A stretch of DNA of 16,866 nucleotides from Candidatus Competibacteraceae bacterium (GTDB taxonomy: Bacteria > Pseudomonadota > Gammaproteobacteria > Competibacterales > Competibacteraceae): NCBI GenBank assembly GCA_016712625.1, contig JADJQQ010000028.1:1-16866 (forward strand), read 5' to 3'. Position numbers and translations under genes: made by a program. Each line of letters begins with the position of its first letter. The stretch's first letter is position 1. Below are positions 1-5,206 of the stretch, piece by piece. The notes beneath the pieces are model-generated. The model searched no databases. It saw only the letters and a program-made list of their open reading frames with translations, and was not told the DNA's origin.

Positions 1-2
1 GC

Positions 3-206
3 CTGTTGAATGAGCTCGTCGGGCGACTCCCGCCAAAGCCGGAACCGAACACCCAACTCTGGCGTGACTTGGCCGCATGGATGCTGCGCGCTCGCCGCTG
101 CCCGCTTGAGCGCCGGCTGACGACCGTCGATTACCAAATTGCCCTGGAACTGCTGGCCTTGGATTTTCCCGAATCGCCGAGGCGCATCGCCGATCACCTT
201 TTTTGA
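3..206 (+). CDS. Terminase small subunit (Nu1-like), 3' end only
   Basis: The frame is open from the window edge to the stop at 204-206 and gives the last 67 residues of a protein matching the C-terminus of the gene at 10024-10905. Shared blocks include NELVGRLPP, AAWMLRARRC and IALELLALDFPESPRRI. Between them the two copies differ by several indels that shift and then restore the frame: this copy has ERRLTTVDYQ where the other has APADRRLQ. It is not possible from two copies to say which C-terminal version is ancestral. The N-terminal DNA-binding part lies outside the window. See the intact copy for function. Confidence 0.7.
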   Translation: MLNELVGRLPPKPEPNTQLWRDLAAWMLRARRCPLERRLTTVDYQIALELLALDFPESPRRIADHLF

Positions 207-272
207 CGTACCACTGTCCGGGTTACAAGCCAGATCCTCCAGACAAGGTAAGACACTTTCCGAGTACAAGAC

Positions 273-1245
273 ATGATCACCGCGCACCCGCCCCCGCAGT
301 CTGGACTATCTCACTGGCAACGATGTTTTCGAGTTGCTGCCAGACCTGCTAACCCTGCAAGACAGCCGCAATCTACGGGCAAATGAGGACCGCACCCGCT
401 AGCTTACGGCGGCGCACGAGCGCATGCCGCTGCTGGACATGCGCGATGCTGCCGGAATGACCGCTGGCGACTTTACCGGTACTGCTTACTGGAGGAGGGC
501 CTATCGCAATTGCTGAAAAGCTCCTTCGCACCATCTAACACCGATGTTCAGCGGGTGACGAAAACCATCGAAGTGCGCGACTTTAAAGAGGTGGATTTTC
601 AGACTATCTCCATGGAGGAAACCGGCGAAGAGGCCGAGGACGCTCACGAAACCTAGCCGTTGAAAATGAGCATCGTGGAGGGGGACCGCAAAGGACGTTT
701 GCGCACCTTCAGCAGGAAAATCCGGTTCGCGCGTCATATCCGGATGGCGTGGGAACTGAATTAGCCGCCGCGATCACCGATTACAGCCAATCGATTTTTC
801 CAGGGATCGAGCCGCGCCTGCTGGCTGAATACCTTGAGGGGCGACCTGGACCACCGGCACCGGTTCGCTTTCGATAGCCGGAATGGAAACCACCGCCACG
901 GCATTGCGCGATCAAACTAACGGAGCCGGCCAAAAGTGCGGCTTAGGAATCGCCGCCCTGATCGTCCCTCAAACTCAAAATGACCGCGCGGGTCGTTCGC
1001 GAAGGTCTGGGCTGGCGCGATCTTGGCATCACCGTACTGCCCGACCTCACGTCGGACACCGCATGGTATGCGGTCGCCGATCCGCAACTGAGCGCCCCCG
1101 TCCTGGCTGGTGCTGCAATCGTCGATAAATCCGCGCATATATCTCAATCCGCTAATCATTGAAGGCTTTGAGTCCGCCGTGCAGCACGATGTCGATTTCG
1201 TGCCCCTGTCCGGTGTGCACTGGCATTGTGAAGGTGTCGCCATGA
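273..1245 (+). pseudogene. Degenerate copy of the HK97-type major capsid gene
   Basis: This is nucleotide-level homology to the intact capsid gene at 10970-11944. The start region ATGATCACCG is two bases shorter than the intact ATGATCCAACAACG, which shifts the frame within the first codons. Further indels follow, for example around 474-500 and at 860 and 1107. In-frame stops such as the TAG at about 654-656 appear where the intact copy has sense codons. No long open frame is left on the plus strand. The 3' end keeps the ATGA overlap with the next reading frame at 1242. Either this is a decayed gene or the sequence here is of poor quality. Confidence 0.8.
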
Positions 1246-1560
1246 GCAGCCTTACTCGATCCACGCTATTCCCGCCGGCCGTCCCGCGCCATGCCGGAAT
1301 TGATCCGTCGGAGCTGGATTGGCGAAACGAGGTGCGAGAACGGACTCAGCGGATGATTAACCCGCCCGTCGTGCCGGTACCGCCGCTGGATAGCGGCATA
1401 GCCAATTGTGGCGTTCTGGAACCTGCCAGCCGAACAGCGCGAATCAATCCTGAAAGCCGAACAGGAATACCGCGAACAGGCCGAACGTGAGCGCACGGAA
1501 CCGGTGCAGCAAGCCGAGTTAGAGCGGCTGGCCCGCGAGGGTGGCGAGGTGCTGCCTTGA
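1242..1560 (+). pseudogene. Frameshifted copy of the 106-aa capsid-downstream gene
   Basis: The first 50 or so codons match the intact gene at 11941-12261, including PPAVPRHAGIDP and RTQRMINPPVVPVPPLDSG. At about 1400 the intact GCCAAATTTGTGG is shortened to GCCAATTGTGG, a two-base loss. The reading frame then leaves the family sequence and stops at 1490, although DNA homology continues to 1560. The product would lack the C-terminal coiled coil. No function is known for the family. Confidence 0.75.
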
Positions 1561-1753
1561 CTTCCCGCGAAGACCTCACCTAGCCGTGAATTATCTGCGC
1601 AAGCACGGTTGCGAGCGCACCGGCGGACGATGGATGCAGGGCGATCTGGTATTGGCCAGCGATCCTGTGGAATCCGCCCGCTTGCTTCGCCGGCGATTGA
1701 TCCAGCAAGAGCTGGACCGCACCCGCGCGGCCGGCCGGTGGTGTCACCGGTAA
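1558..1753 (+). pseudogene. Degenerate copy of the 65-aa small gene
   Basis: This matches 12258-12455. The ATG of the intact copy is TTG here, and one C is missing from the CACCCTAGCC stretch at about 1578, so the original start is out of frame with the body. The downstream part, from AVNYLRKHGCERTGGRWMQ to the C-terminal RWCHR, is conserved almost perfectly in another frame. Probably not translated from its original start. Confidence 0.7.
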
Positions 1754-1800
1754 GATTTCACTGCCCGAGCATTCATTTGGCGGACCGAACGAGACAGCGC

Positions 1801-1953
1801 ATGGCCATAGTTCGGACCCGTCAGCGGATTGGGCGCCCGCGTCTCCACGATCATGGCCAGCGCACCGGACCGGGCAACGCCGCCACCTAGCGGCGACCCG
1901 GACCCCGCCCGACCGGCCCACCGTGAAACCGTGGAGGATAAGGGCATCATTTG
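1801..1953 (+). pseudogene. Frameshifted copy of a possible 50-aa ORF
   Basis: This corresponds to 12503-12655. One extra G in GATTGGGCGCC at about 1840 changes the frame after MAIVRTRQRIG, so translation would stop at 1890. The underlying ORF is itself only weakly supported. Confidence 0.35.
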
Positions 1954-1964
1954 AGGATCACCCA

Positions 1965-2240
1965 TTGAGCGAACAAGCCACTGAATACCGACTGACGGCG
2001 CTAGACCTGGCCCGCGCCAAGCAAAGCGCAATGCGGGAGCAGGGCATCGTCATCAAAAAACGCGACCCTTACCAGATAGCGGCGGCCGATCCAAAATCAC
2101 TGCGAAAGGCCGTCAACGCGAAATGCTGGGATTGCCAAGGTGGCGGCGCGGACCCGAACACTCGGCAAGCCGTGGGCCAGTGTGGAATTACCGATTGCAG
2201 TCTGTGGCCTGTCAGACCTTGGCAAGAGGCGGTAGGCTGA
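1965..2240 (+). CDS. Small Cys-rich phage protein (CWDC...TDCSLWP), intact
   Basis: This 91-residue protein is identical to that at 12666-12941. It has a basic helical N-terminus (about residues 1-40) followed by KAVNAKCWDCQGGGADPNTR and CGITDCSLWPVRPW. The pattern CxxC ... CxxxxC followed by a LWP/LWPVR motif is that of a common small prophage protein of unknown role; the four cysteines suggest a zinc site (inference). The start is TTG, chosen because GAGG at 1953-1956 sits at good distance and no ATG lies between it and the conserved region. It is the only gene of the left copy still fully intact apart from the terS tail. Confidence 0.7.
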   Translation: MSEQATEYRLTALDLARAKQSAMREQGIVIKKRDPYQIAAADPKSLRKAVNAKCWDCQGGGADPNTRQAVGQCGITDCSLWPVRPWQEAVG

Positions 2241-2299
2241 TTCCAACAGTCAGGGAACACAGTCATTTTCGCCTTGGAATCGATTCTGGACGCGACGCC

Positions 2300-2489
2300 A
2301 TGAGCGAACAGCAACGCCATGCCCGGCTGGTGGCGATACGCCAGAACATCGCCGCCAATCGCCGTCGCGCCCTACTGGTGAGGTGGCAAGAGCAGCGCGA
2401 GCGGCTCTAGCGATCCGGCCGCGATCTGAGGCCGAGCGCCAAGCGCAAGTGCAAGCCCTGGCGCTGCTGGACGCGGCAAGGCCGGCCTG
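2300..2489 (+). pseudogene. Truncated copy of the 63-aa Arg-rich gene
   Basis: The first 36 codons (MSEQQRHARLVAIRQNIA...) equal the gene at 13000-13191. A one-base loss turns CGACTGCTAGCG into CGGCTCTAG, creating an immediate stop at 2408-2410. The DNA remains homologous to the TGA at 2489. Confidence 0.7.
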
Positions 2490-2518
2490 AGCACCACTCT
2501 AACAGGTTGGGGAGAAAG

Positions 2519-2557
2519 AATTTCTTGAAAAATTAGGGACTGATAATTCAAGAAATT
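2519..2557. repeat. 11-bp perfect inverted repeat (left copy)
   Basis: AATTTCTTGAA at 2519-2529 and TTCAAGAAATT at 2547-2557 are perfect reverse complements separated by 17 bases. The same structure is at 13219-13257. It lies between plus-strand genes and the minus-strand ParB-like fragment, so it could be a bidirectional terminator or a protein-binding site. There is no T-run on the plus side. Confidence 0.6.
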
Positions 2558-2579
2558 GGACCGATTTCGACCCGCCGAT

Positions 2580-2861
2580 CTATAACATCTGGAAGCAGCA
2601 AGGTATTCCCCACACGCGCGTGGGAGCACCATCGGCAATTATTGTCGATTTGCCACCAAAGCGGTTCGGCCCACGCGCGCGTGGGAGCACCTCCAAGACC
2701 TTCGTCGCATGATCGACGCTCTTTCCAGACACTCCAAACTCCTTCCCGGCTGCATCGCGGGCGTCCGACAATCCCGGTAAATTTACCGGACTTGCCCCAG
2801 GCTGGTCCCCCTTGCGTACCTGCATCCGCTCCCTTGCCAGCTTGTCGTAGTAGCCACTCAA
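2580..2861 (-). pseudogene. ParB-like domain fragment (left copy)
   Basis: The 93-residue minus-strand frame contains SDARDAAGKEFGVSGKSVD followed by HATKVLE. This resembles a stretch often seen in phage and plasmid ParB/Spo0J-type or ParB-methylase proteins. Family similarity stops at VLE, exactly where the CRISPR-like unit begins; the remaining residues are translation of that unit. The N-terminus (SGYYDKLARERMQV) differs from the other copy. It is probably a remnant of a longer gene, not a functional protein. Confidence 0.5.
2601..2690 (-). CRISPR. CRISPR-like repeat-spacer-repeat, type I-E geometry (left copy)
   Basis: Two 29-base units at 2601-2629 and 2662-2690 flank 32 bases (2630-2661), exactly the 29/32 spacing of type I-E arrays. 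On the minus strand both units begin GTGCTCCCACGCGCG. The first one read (2690-2662) ends CGTGGGCCGAACCG; the second ends GTGTGGGGAATACCT and is more degenerate. The GTG.TCCC start, palindromic core and GAACCG end resemble type I-E repeats. No cas gene or leader is in the window, and only one spacer exists. The alternative is a pair of palindromic protein-binding sites. Confidence 0.4.
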
Positions 2862-2947
2862 GCCGGCCTCAGCGAACGCCCCAAGCGAAATTCAAGATTT
2901 GGCCTATTATCATGAATGAATCGCCATAGAATCCACTAACAATCTAG

Positions 2948-2977
2948 TTGCAATCATGGCCTGTGAAGCGCAATACT
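2948..2977 (+). promoter_or_regulatory. Possible sigma70 promoter for the HTH gene
   Basis: TTGCAA at 2948-2953 and AATACT at 2972-2977 are 18 bases apart and lie about 30 bases before the HTH gene at 3008. The -10 match is weak. Apart from this, 2913-3007 shows nothing recognisable; it is the junction where homology with the other copy ends. Confidence 0.25.
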
Positions 2978-3007
2978 TGGCGGAATTCCAAACTTTGAGG
3001 TTCCCGC

Positions 3008-3202
3008 ATGAAAGCCATGATGAACGTTCATGAGGTCGCGATTGAGGTGGGCGTGCATGTCGAGACTGTCCGGAAGTGGCTGGCCAAAGGCGAGTTGACC
3101 GGAAGCAACACCCCGGCAGGCTGGCGAGTGACCCCCGCCGATATTGAGGCGTGGCTGGCAAAGCATCGCCGGCCGACCAAGGTGGACGCCGAACCACACT
3201 GA
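3008..3202 (+). CDS. Small helix-turn-helix (excisionase/MerR-like) DNA-binding protein
   Basis: The 64-residue protein reads MNVHEVAIEVGVHVETVRKW then LAKGELTGSNTPAGWRVTPADIEAWLAKH. This is the compact winged HTH_17 pattern: a helix-turn-helix at about residues 6-27, a basic wing around GSNTPAGWRV and a final helix ending in IEAWL. Such proteins act as excisionases or as AlpA-like activators in satellites and integrative elements. Which of the two is not decidable here because no integrase is visible. GAGG about 8 bases upstream supports the ATG at 3008. It is the first gene after the repeat boundary and heads a short rightward operon ending at the terminator near 3850. The other element has no homologue at the equivalent place. 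Confidence 0.7.
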   Translation: MKAMMNVHEVAIEVGVHVETVRKWLAKGELTGSNTPAGWRVTPADIEAWLAKHRRPTKVDAEPH

Positions 3203-3250
3203 ATTCGCCCGCAAGGGCACGGCCCCGACCCGCTTGCCGGTGGGAGTGTT
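3203..3250 (+). ncRNA. Structured intergenic leader (copy 1 of 3)
   Basis: The element begins at the preceding stop codon with CTGAATTCGCCCGCAAGGGCA. It contains a short hairpin GCCC (3207-3210) / GGGC (3215-3218), then a second GC-rich foldable part ending in the ribosome binding site GGGAG (3242-3246). Two related elements precede the genes at 14063 and 14352. Confidence 0.35.
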
Positions 3251-3253
3251 GAC

Positions 3254-3589
3254 ATGACTACGCGATGGATTGGCCCGGACCCGCTGCTCGCGGTGGGCGA
3301 TATGGGATTCCTGGTCGAGAACTACAACGAAAGCACGGGCGGTAGCCAATTTTTCCTGCGCGATACGCCCGCCTACACGAACCGGTCGCACGAACCGCGC
3401 CTGTCGGGCTGGTGCGGAACCTGGAACAACATCGGCACGCATGGGCACGGGATGGCCCGAGTGATCCGGGTCGCCCGGAACGGCCGCGCCCTGGTGGCGA
3501 GTCTTGAGGGCGAGGAATTGGCCGCTGCCCTGGATGAGCTTGGCTTTCCCGAATTGATGACCGCCGAACCGGCAATGAGGGAAGCATGA
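3254..3589 (+). CDS. Hypothetical phage-type protein, 111 aa
   Basis: I do not recognise this family with certainty. The protein starts MTTRWIGPDPLLAVGDMGFL and carries an aromatic, glycine-rich middle with SGWCGTWNNIGTHGHGMARV (about residues 55-75). It ends with a helical, acidic part (EGEELAAALDELGFPE). There is no signal peptide or membrane segment. The GTWNN/RGxARV pattern resembles small prophage proteins encoded near regulatory regions. GGGAG seven bases before the ATG supports the start. The stop overlaps the next start by ATGA, so it is co-translated with the 81-residue gene at 3586. Confidence 0.6.
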   Translation: MTTRWIGPDPLLAVGDMGFLVENYNESTGGSQFFLRDTPAYTNRSHEPRLSGWCGTWNNIGTHGHGMARVIRVARNGRALVASLEGEELAAALDELGFPELMTAEPAMREA

Positions 3590-3831
3590 CCATGACCACA
3601 TACCACGTCCAAATGGGAGACACCCTGCAAACCGTAGAAGCTCCGAGCGGCCTAATTGCAATGATGATGTGCTACCGAAAAGTGCTGCCGGCCGATGAAT
3701 TCGATCGGTTGCTGATCGAGCGGAACGAATCGGGAAGCGCGTCTTCTTGGGAGGTCGCGGTTTATACCGGTGATGAGCAGGCTGAGCGCTTTTTCGTCAC
3801 CCTGCCCGGTCGGGATGATTCCGACGATTGA
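3586..3831 (+). CDS. Hypothetical acidic protein, 81 aa
   Basis: No family is recognised. The protein reads MTMTTYHVQMGDTLQTVEAP at its start and ends in the acidic LPGRDDSDD. A second ATG two codons in (3592) is equally possible. It looks like a small mixed alpha/beta soluble protein and has no transmembrane segment. It is the last gene of the operon beginning at 3008: the start overlaps the previous stop (ATGA) and a strong terminator follows within 15 bases. Confidence 0.6.
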   Translation: MTMTTYHVQMGDTLQTVEAPSGLIAMMMCYRKVLPADEFDRLLIERNESGSASSWEVAVYTGDEQAERFFVTLPGRDDSDD

Positions 3832-3841
3832 TGAAACGAGG

Positions 3842-3864
3842 CCCGCCCTGGTGGCGGGTTTTTT
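3842..3864 (+). terminator. Rho-independent terminator
   Basis: CCCGCC (3842-3847) pairs with GGCGGG (3853-3858) across a five-base loop and is followed directly by six T. It ends the operon 3008-3831. Confidence 0.85.
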
Positions 3865-4026
3865 GTGGCAATTAGTCTGTTTCTAATTTAATGACAAATG
3901 ATTTTAATTAAGATAATGCAATCAATTCCAATTCGCCCATTTTAGTTAAAATAATTCCTTATTTAATGACACCAATTTAGTTTAAGGGTGTGGAACTTTT
4001 TGCGCAGTCAACCACAGATTTTCTAC
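3865..4026. other. AT-rich gene-free region with a repeated 11-mer
   Basis: There is no gene here. Composition drops sharply in GC compared with its surroundings. ATTTAATGACA occurs at 3886-3896 and 3961-3971, 75 bases apart, and ATTTTAATTAAGAT-like stretches lie between them. It could hold operators or an unwinding element next to the promoter at 4027. No such AT-rich block is seen at the same place in the second element. Confidence 0.45.
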
Positions 4027-4055
4027 TTGACTCTTGCGAAAAAGGGGGATACTTT
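4027..4055 (+). promoter_or_regulatory. Sigma70-like promoter upstream of C4-like RNA
   Basis: TTGACT at 4027-4032 and TACTTT at 4050-4055 are separated by 17 bases. Transcription would begin near 4062, just before the structured RNA at 4079. A promoter in the same relative position precedes the second copy (15386-15413) although the surrounding bases differ. Confidence 0.55.
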
Positions 4056-4078
4056 GCGAATTGTTTAGGCAAAACAAC

Positions 4079-4198
4079 GCCCGCCCCCCGCGAAAGTTTA
4101 CGCGACCGAACGGGGTGGCGGGCTGAGGATCACTAGCAGGCACACGGCCCAAGGGTTGAGCCGGGTCACCGTAAACGCGAGCATTTTGCGTTTGCGGT
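4079..4198 (+). ncRNA. C4-like antisense RNA leader
   Basis: A GC-rich stem pairs 4079-4090 (GCCCGCCCCCCG) with 4111-4123 (CGGGGTGGCGGGC, one bulged T). A single-stranded stretch with AGGCACACGG (4138-4147) follows. A second hairpin pairs 4168-4178 with 4188-4198 around the loop GAGCATTTT. AGGCACACGG is perfectly complementary to CCGTGTGCCT at 4242-4251, inside the following leader reading frame. Two stems plus a segment antisense to the downstream mRNA is the architecture of the C4 RNA of phages P1/P7, which acts like the CI RNA of satellite P4. Naming it C4 is inference from structure and context. Confidence 0.55.
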
Positions 4199-4206
4199 AA
4201 CTCAAT

Positions 4207-4284
4207 ATGCCACCACTTGGTGGTGGTAATCAACAGGTAAACCGTGTGCCTTTGTCGATTTTTCATAAAACGAGAGGCACGACA
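4207..4284 (+). CDS. icd-like leader reading frame, fused in frame to the next gene
   Basis: ATG at 4207 opens a frame whose NRVPLSIFHK segment matches the separate leader peptide NRAPLSIFNKR* at 15612-15680. In this copy no stop separates it from the gene at 4285, so it would give a 101-residue protein; in the other copy a TGA ends it. The antisense target CCGTGTGCCT lies within these codons. The analogy is to icd in the P1 c4-icd-ant operon, where translation of the leader is needed for the downstream gene. Confidence 0.45.
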
Positions 4285-4512
4285 ATGCAAGAACAGCAAC
4301 CGAAATTGACGGCGCTTTACGATCTCGCCGCCGCGCTTCGCCCGTTCGGGGTCGATCAAACTTACGCCCAACTGCACCGCAGAGCCGCGAGTGGCGCCTT
4401 TCCAGTGATCCGCCGCTCTCGGCTGGTGTATGCCGTTGGTGACCCGGCCGACATCGCCCGCCTAATCAAAGCATTCGACGCGAAGCGCCCCCGCCGCCGC
4501 ACCGCCGCCTGA
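4285..4512 (+). CDS. Small AlpA-like/HTH DNA-binding regulator, 75 aa
   Basis: The core LRPFGVDQTYAQLHRRAASG and FPVIRRSRLVYAVGDPADIA aligns with the 74-residue product at 15692-15916 (Y.QLYGRAIAGVFPV...RLLYAIGDPKDIAKAI). The layout of two short helices, a beta-hairpin and a final helix resembles the winged HTH_17 fold used by excisionase-like and AlpA-like regulators, but the match is only suggestive. A basic tail KRPRRRT follows. GAGAGG at 4272-4277 supports ATG 4285; translation from 4207 is possible. It is the first gene of the transcript controlled by the C4-like RNA and lies upstream of proQ, so it may activate the element's genes (inference). Confidence 0.65.
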   Translation: MQEQQPKLTALYDLAAALRPFGVDQTYAQLHRRAASGAFPVIRRSRLVYAVGDPADIARLIKAFDAKRPRRRTAA

Positions 4513-4680
4513 GCCGCCCCCACAGGCCCACGGCCGTGCGACCCGCTACCCTACCATTCCCCCGCCGCCGGCGTTGCGCTGGCGGCTTTCGCGCGCCTGC
4601 AAGAATCGCGGGCGCAAAAAAGCCCCGTTCGCAGCGGGGCTTAATGCTGGCGTTGAAGCGCCAAATTCTCAAAAGGTGAC
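4513..4680 (+). ncRNA. Conserved three-hairpin leader of the ProQ/FinO gene
   Basis: Three hairpins follow one another: GCCGCC/GGCGGC (4564-4569, 4581-4586), GCGCCTGC/GCGGGCGC (4593-4600, 4608-4615) followed by six A, and AAGCCCCG/CGGGGCTT (4620-4627, 4635-4642). The same order occurs at 15917-16051 with different stem sequences. The last hairpin with its A-run would also act as a terminator for minus-strand transcription. Nothing else is seen between the two genes. Confidence 0.5.
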
Positions 4681-4684
4681 CTTA

Positions 4685-5206
4685 ATGATACTCGAACCTT
4701 CCGAAAAAATCACCACCACCCCCGCCGAATCTCGCGGCGAGCAAACAATTGCCCTGCAATCCTGGTTGGCCCGCGAATATCCGTCGACCTTCAACCTGGA
4801 TGCCCCGTCCCCGCTGAAAATCGGCGTCCACCTCGACCTGGCGGCGCAACACCCCGACATCGACCCGGCGACCTTGAGGCGGGCGCTGAAACGGTACTGC
4901 GAGCGGCGGCGATACCAACTCGCGCTGGCCCGCGAGGGCGCTGTTCGCCTTGATCTGGACGGACAACCCGCCGGCGAGGTGACCGCCGAACAGGCGACTA
5001 TCGCCAAGGCGAAGCTGACCGCCTGGAAAGCCAAGAAACCCGCCAAATCGGCCGCCCAGGGCGCACCCGCACCCGCACCTGCACCGACCCCTGCACCGAC
5101 CCCGCCGCCGCCGAGGGCGCTTGCAGGGCGGCCAATACTGCGGTTGAAGAAACCGAGTCCGGGCGTGGTCGCTGCTGTCGTGACCCGTCGGGAGGTGAAG
5201 CCATGA
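4685..5206 (+). CDS. ProQ/FinO-domain RNA chaperone
   Basis: The 173-residue protein has a ProQ/FinO domain at about residues 18-115. Its features are ALQSWLAREYPSTFN, PLKIGVHLDL, the DPATLRRALKRYC helix, YQLALAREGAVRLDLDG and the C-terminal helix AKAKLTAWKA. After it come a Lys/Ala segment, a low-complexity PAPAPAPTPAPTPPPP linker and a short basic tail (LAGRPILRLKK). ProQ/FinO proteins bind structured RNAs, mainly stem-loops with 3' single-stranded tails, and affect RNA stability and pairing; FinO does this for a plasmid antisense RNA. ATG 4685 is chosen over 4574 because AGGTG precedes it, the domain begins soon after, and the extra 37 codons would read through the hairpin leader. The stop overlaps the helicase start (ATGA). 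The second copy is at 16087. Confidence 0.85.
   Translation: MILEPSEKITTTPAESRGEQTIALQSWLAREYPSTFNLDAPSPLKIGVHLDLAAQHPDIDPATLRRALKRYCERRRYQLALAREGAVRLDLDGQPAGEVTAEQATIAKAKLTAWKAKKPAKSAAQGAPAPAPAPTPAPTPPPPRALAGRPILRLKKPSPGVVAAVVTRREVKP

Larger units (their letters stand above)
1..2912. repeat. Left copy of long direct repeat (packaging/capsid module)
   Basis: This block aligns along its whole length with 10709-13631 in the same orientation, about 10.7 kb downstream. Positions 1690-2480 are nearly identical to the other copy and differ mainly by single-base indels. Positions 1-1600 carry many more substitutions, short insertions and frameshifts. Homology continues past the last gene through the palindromic block and fades after the shared AAATTCAAGATTTGGC at about 2888-2903. 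I read it as the distal part of a neighbouring element in a tandem array. Confidence 0.9.

Noticed and set aside
2580..2861. Functional ParB-like gene on the minus strand
   Set aside because: It lacks both the nuclease/binding N-terminus and the C-terminal part; the last third is translation of the palindromic CRISPR-like unit.
2954..3661. Long minus-strand frame of 235 aa
   Set aside because: It is opposite three plus-strand genes with ribosome binding sites and coupling; its composition is that of a shadow frame in GC-rich DNA.
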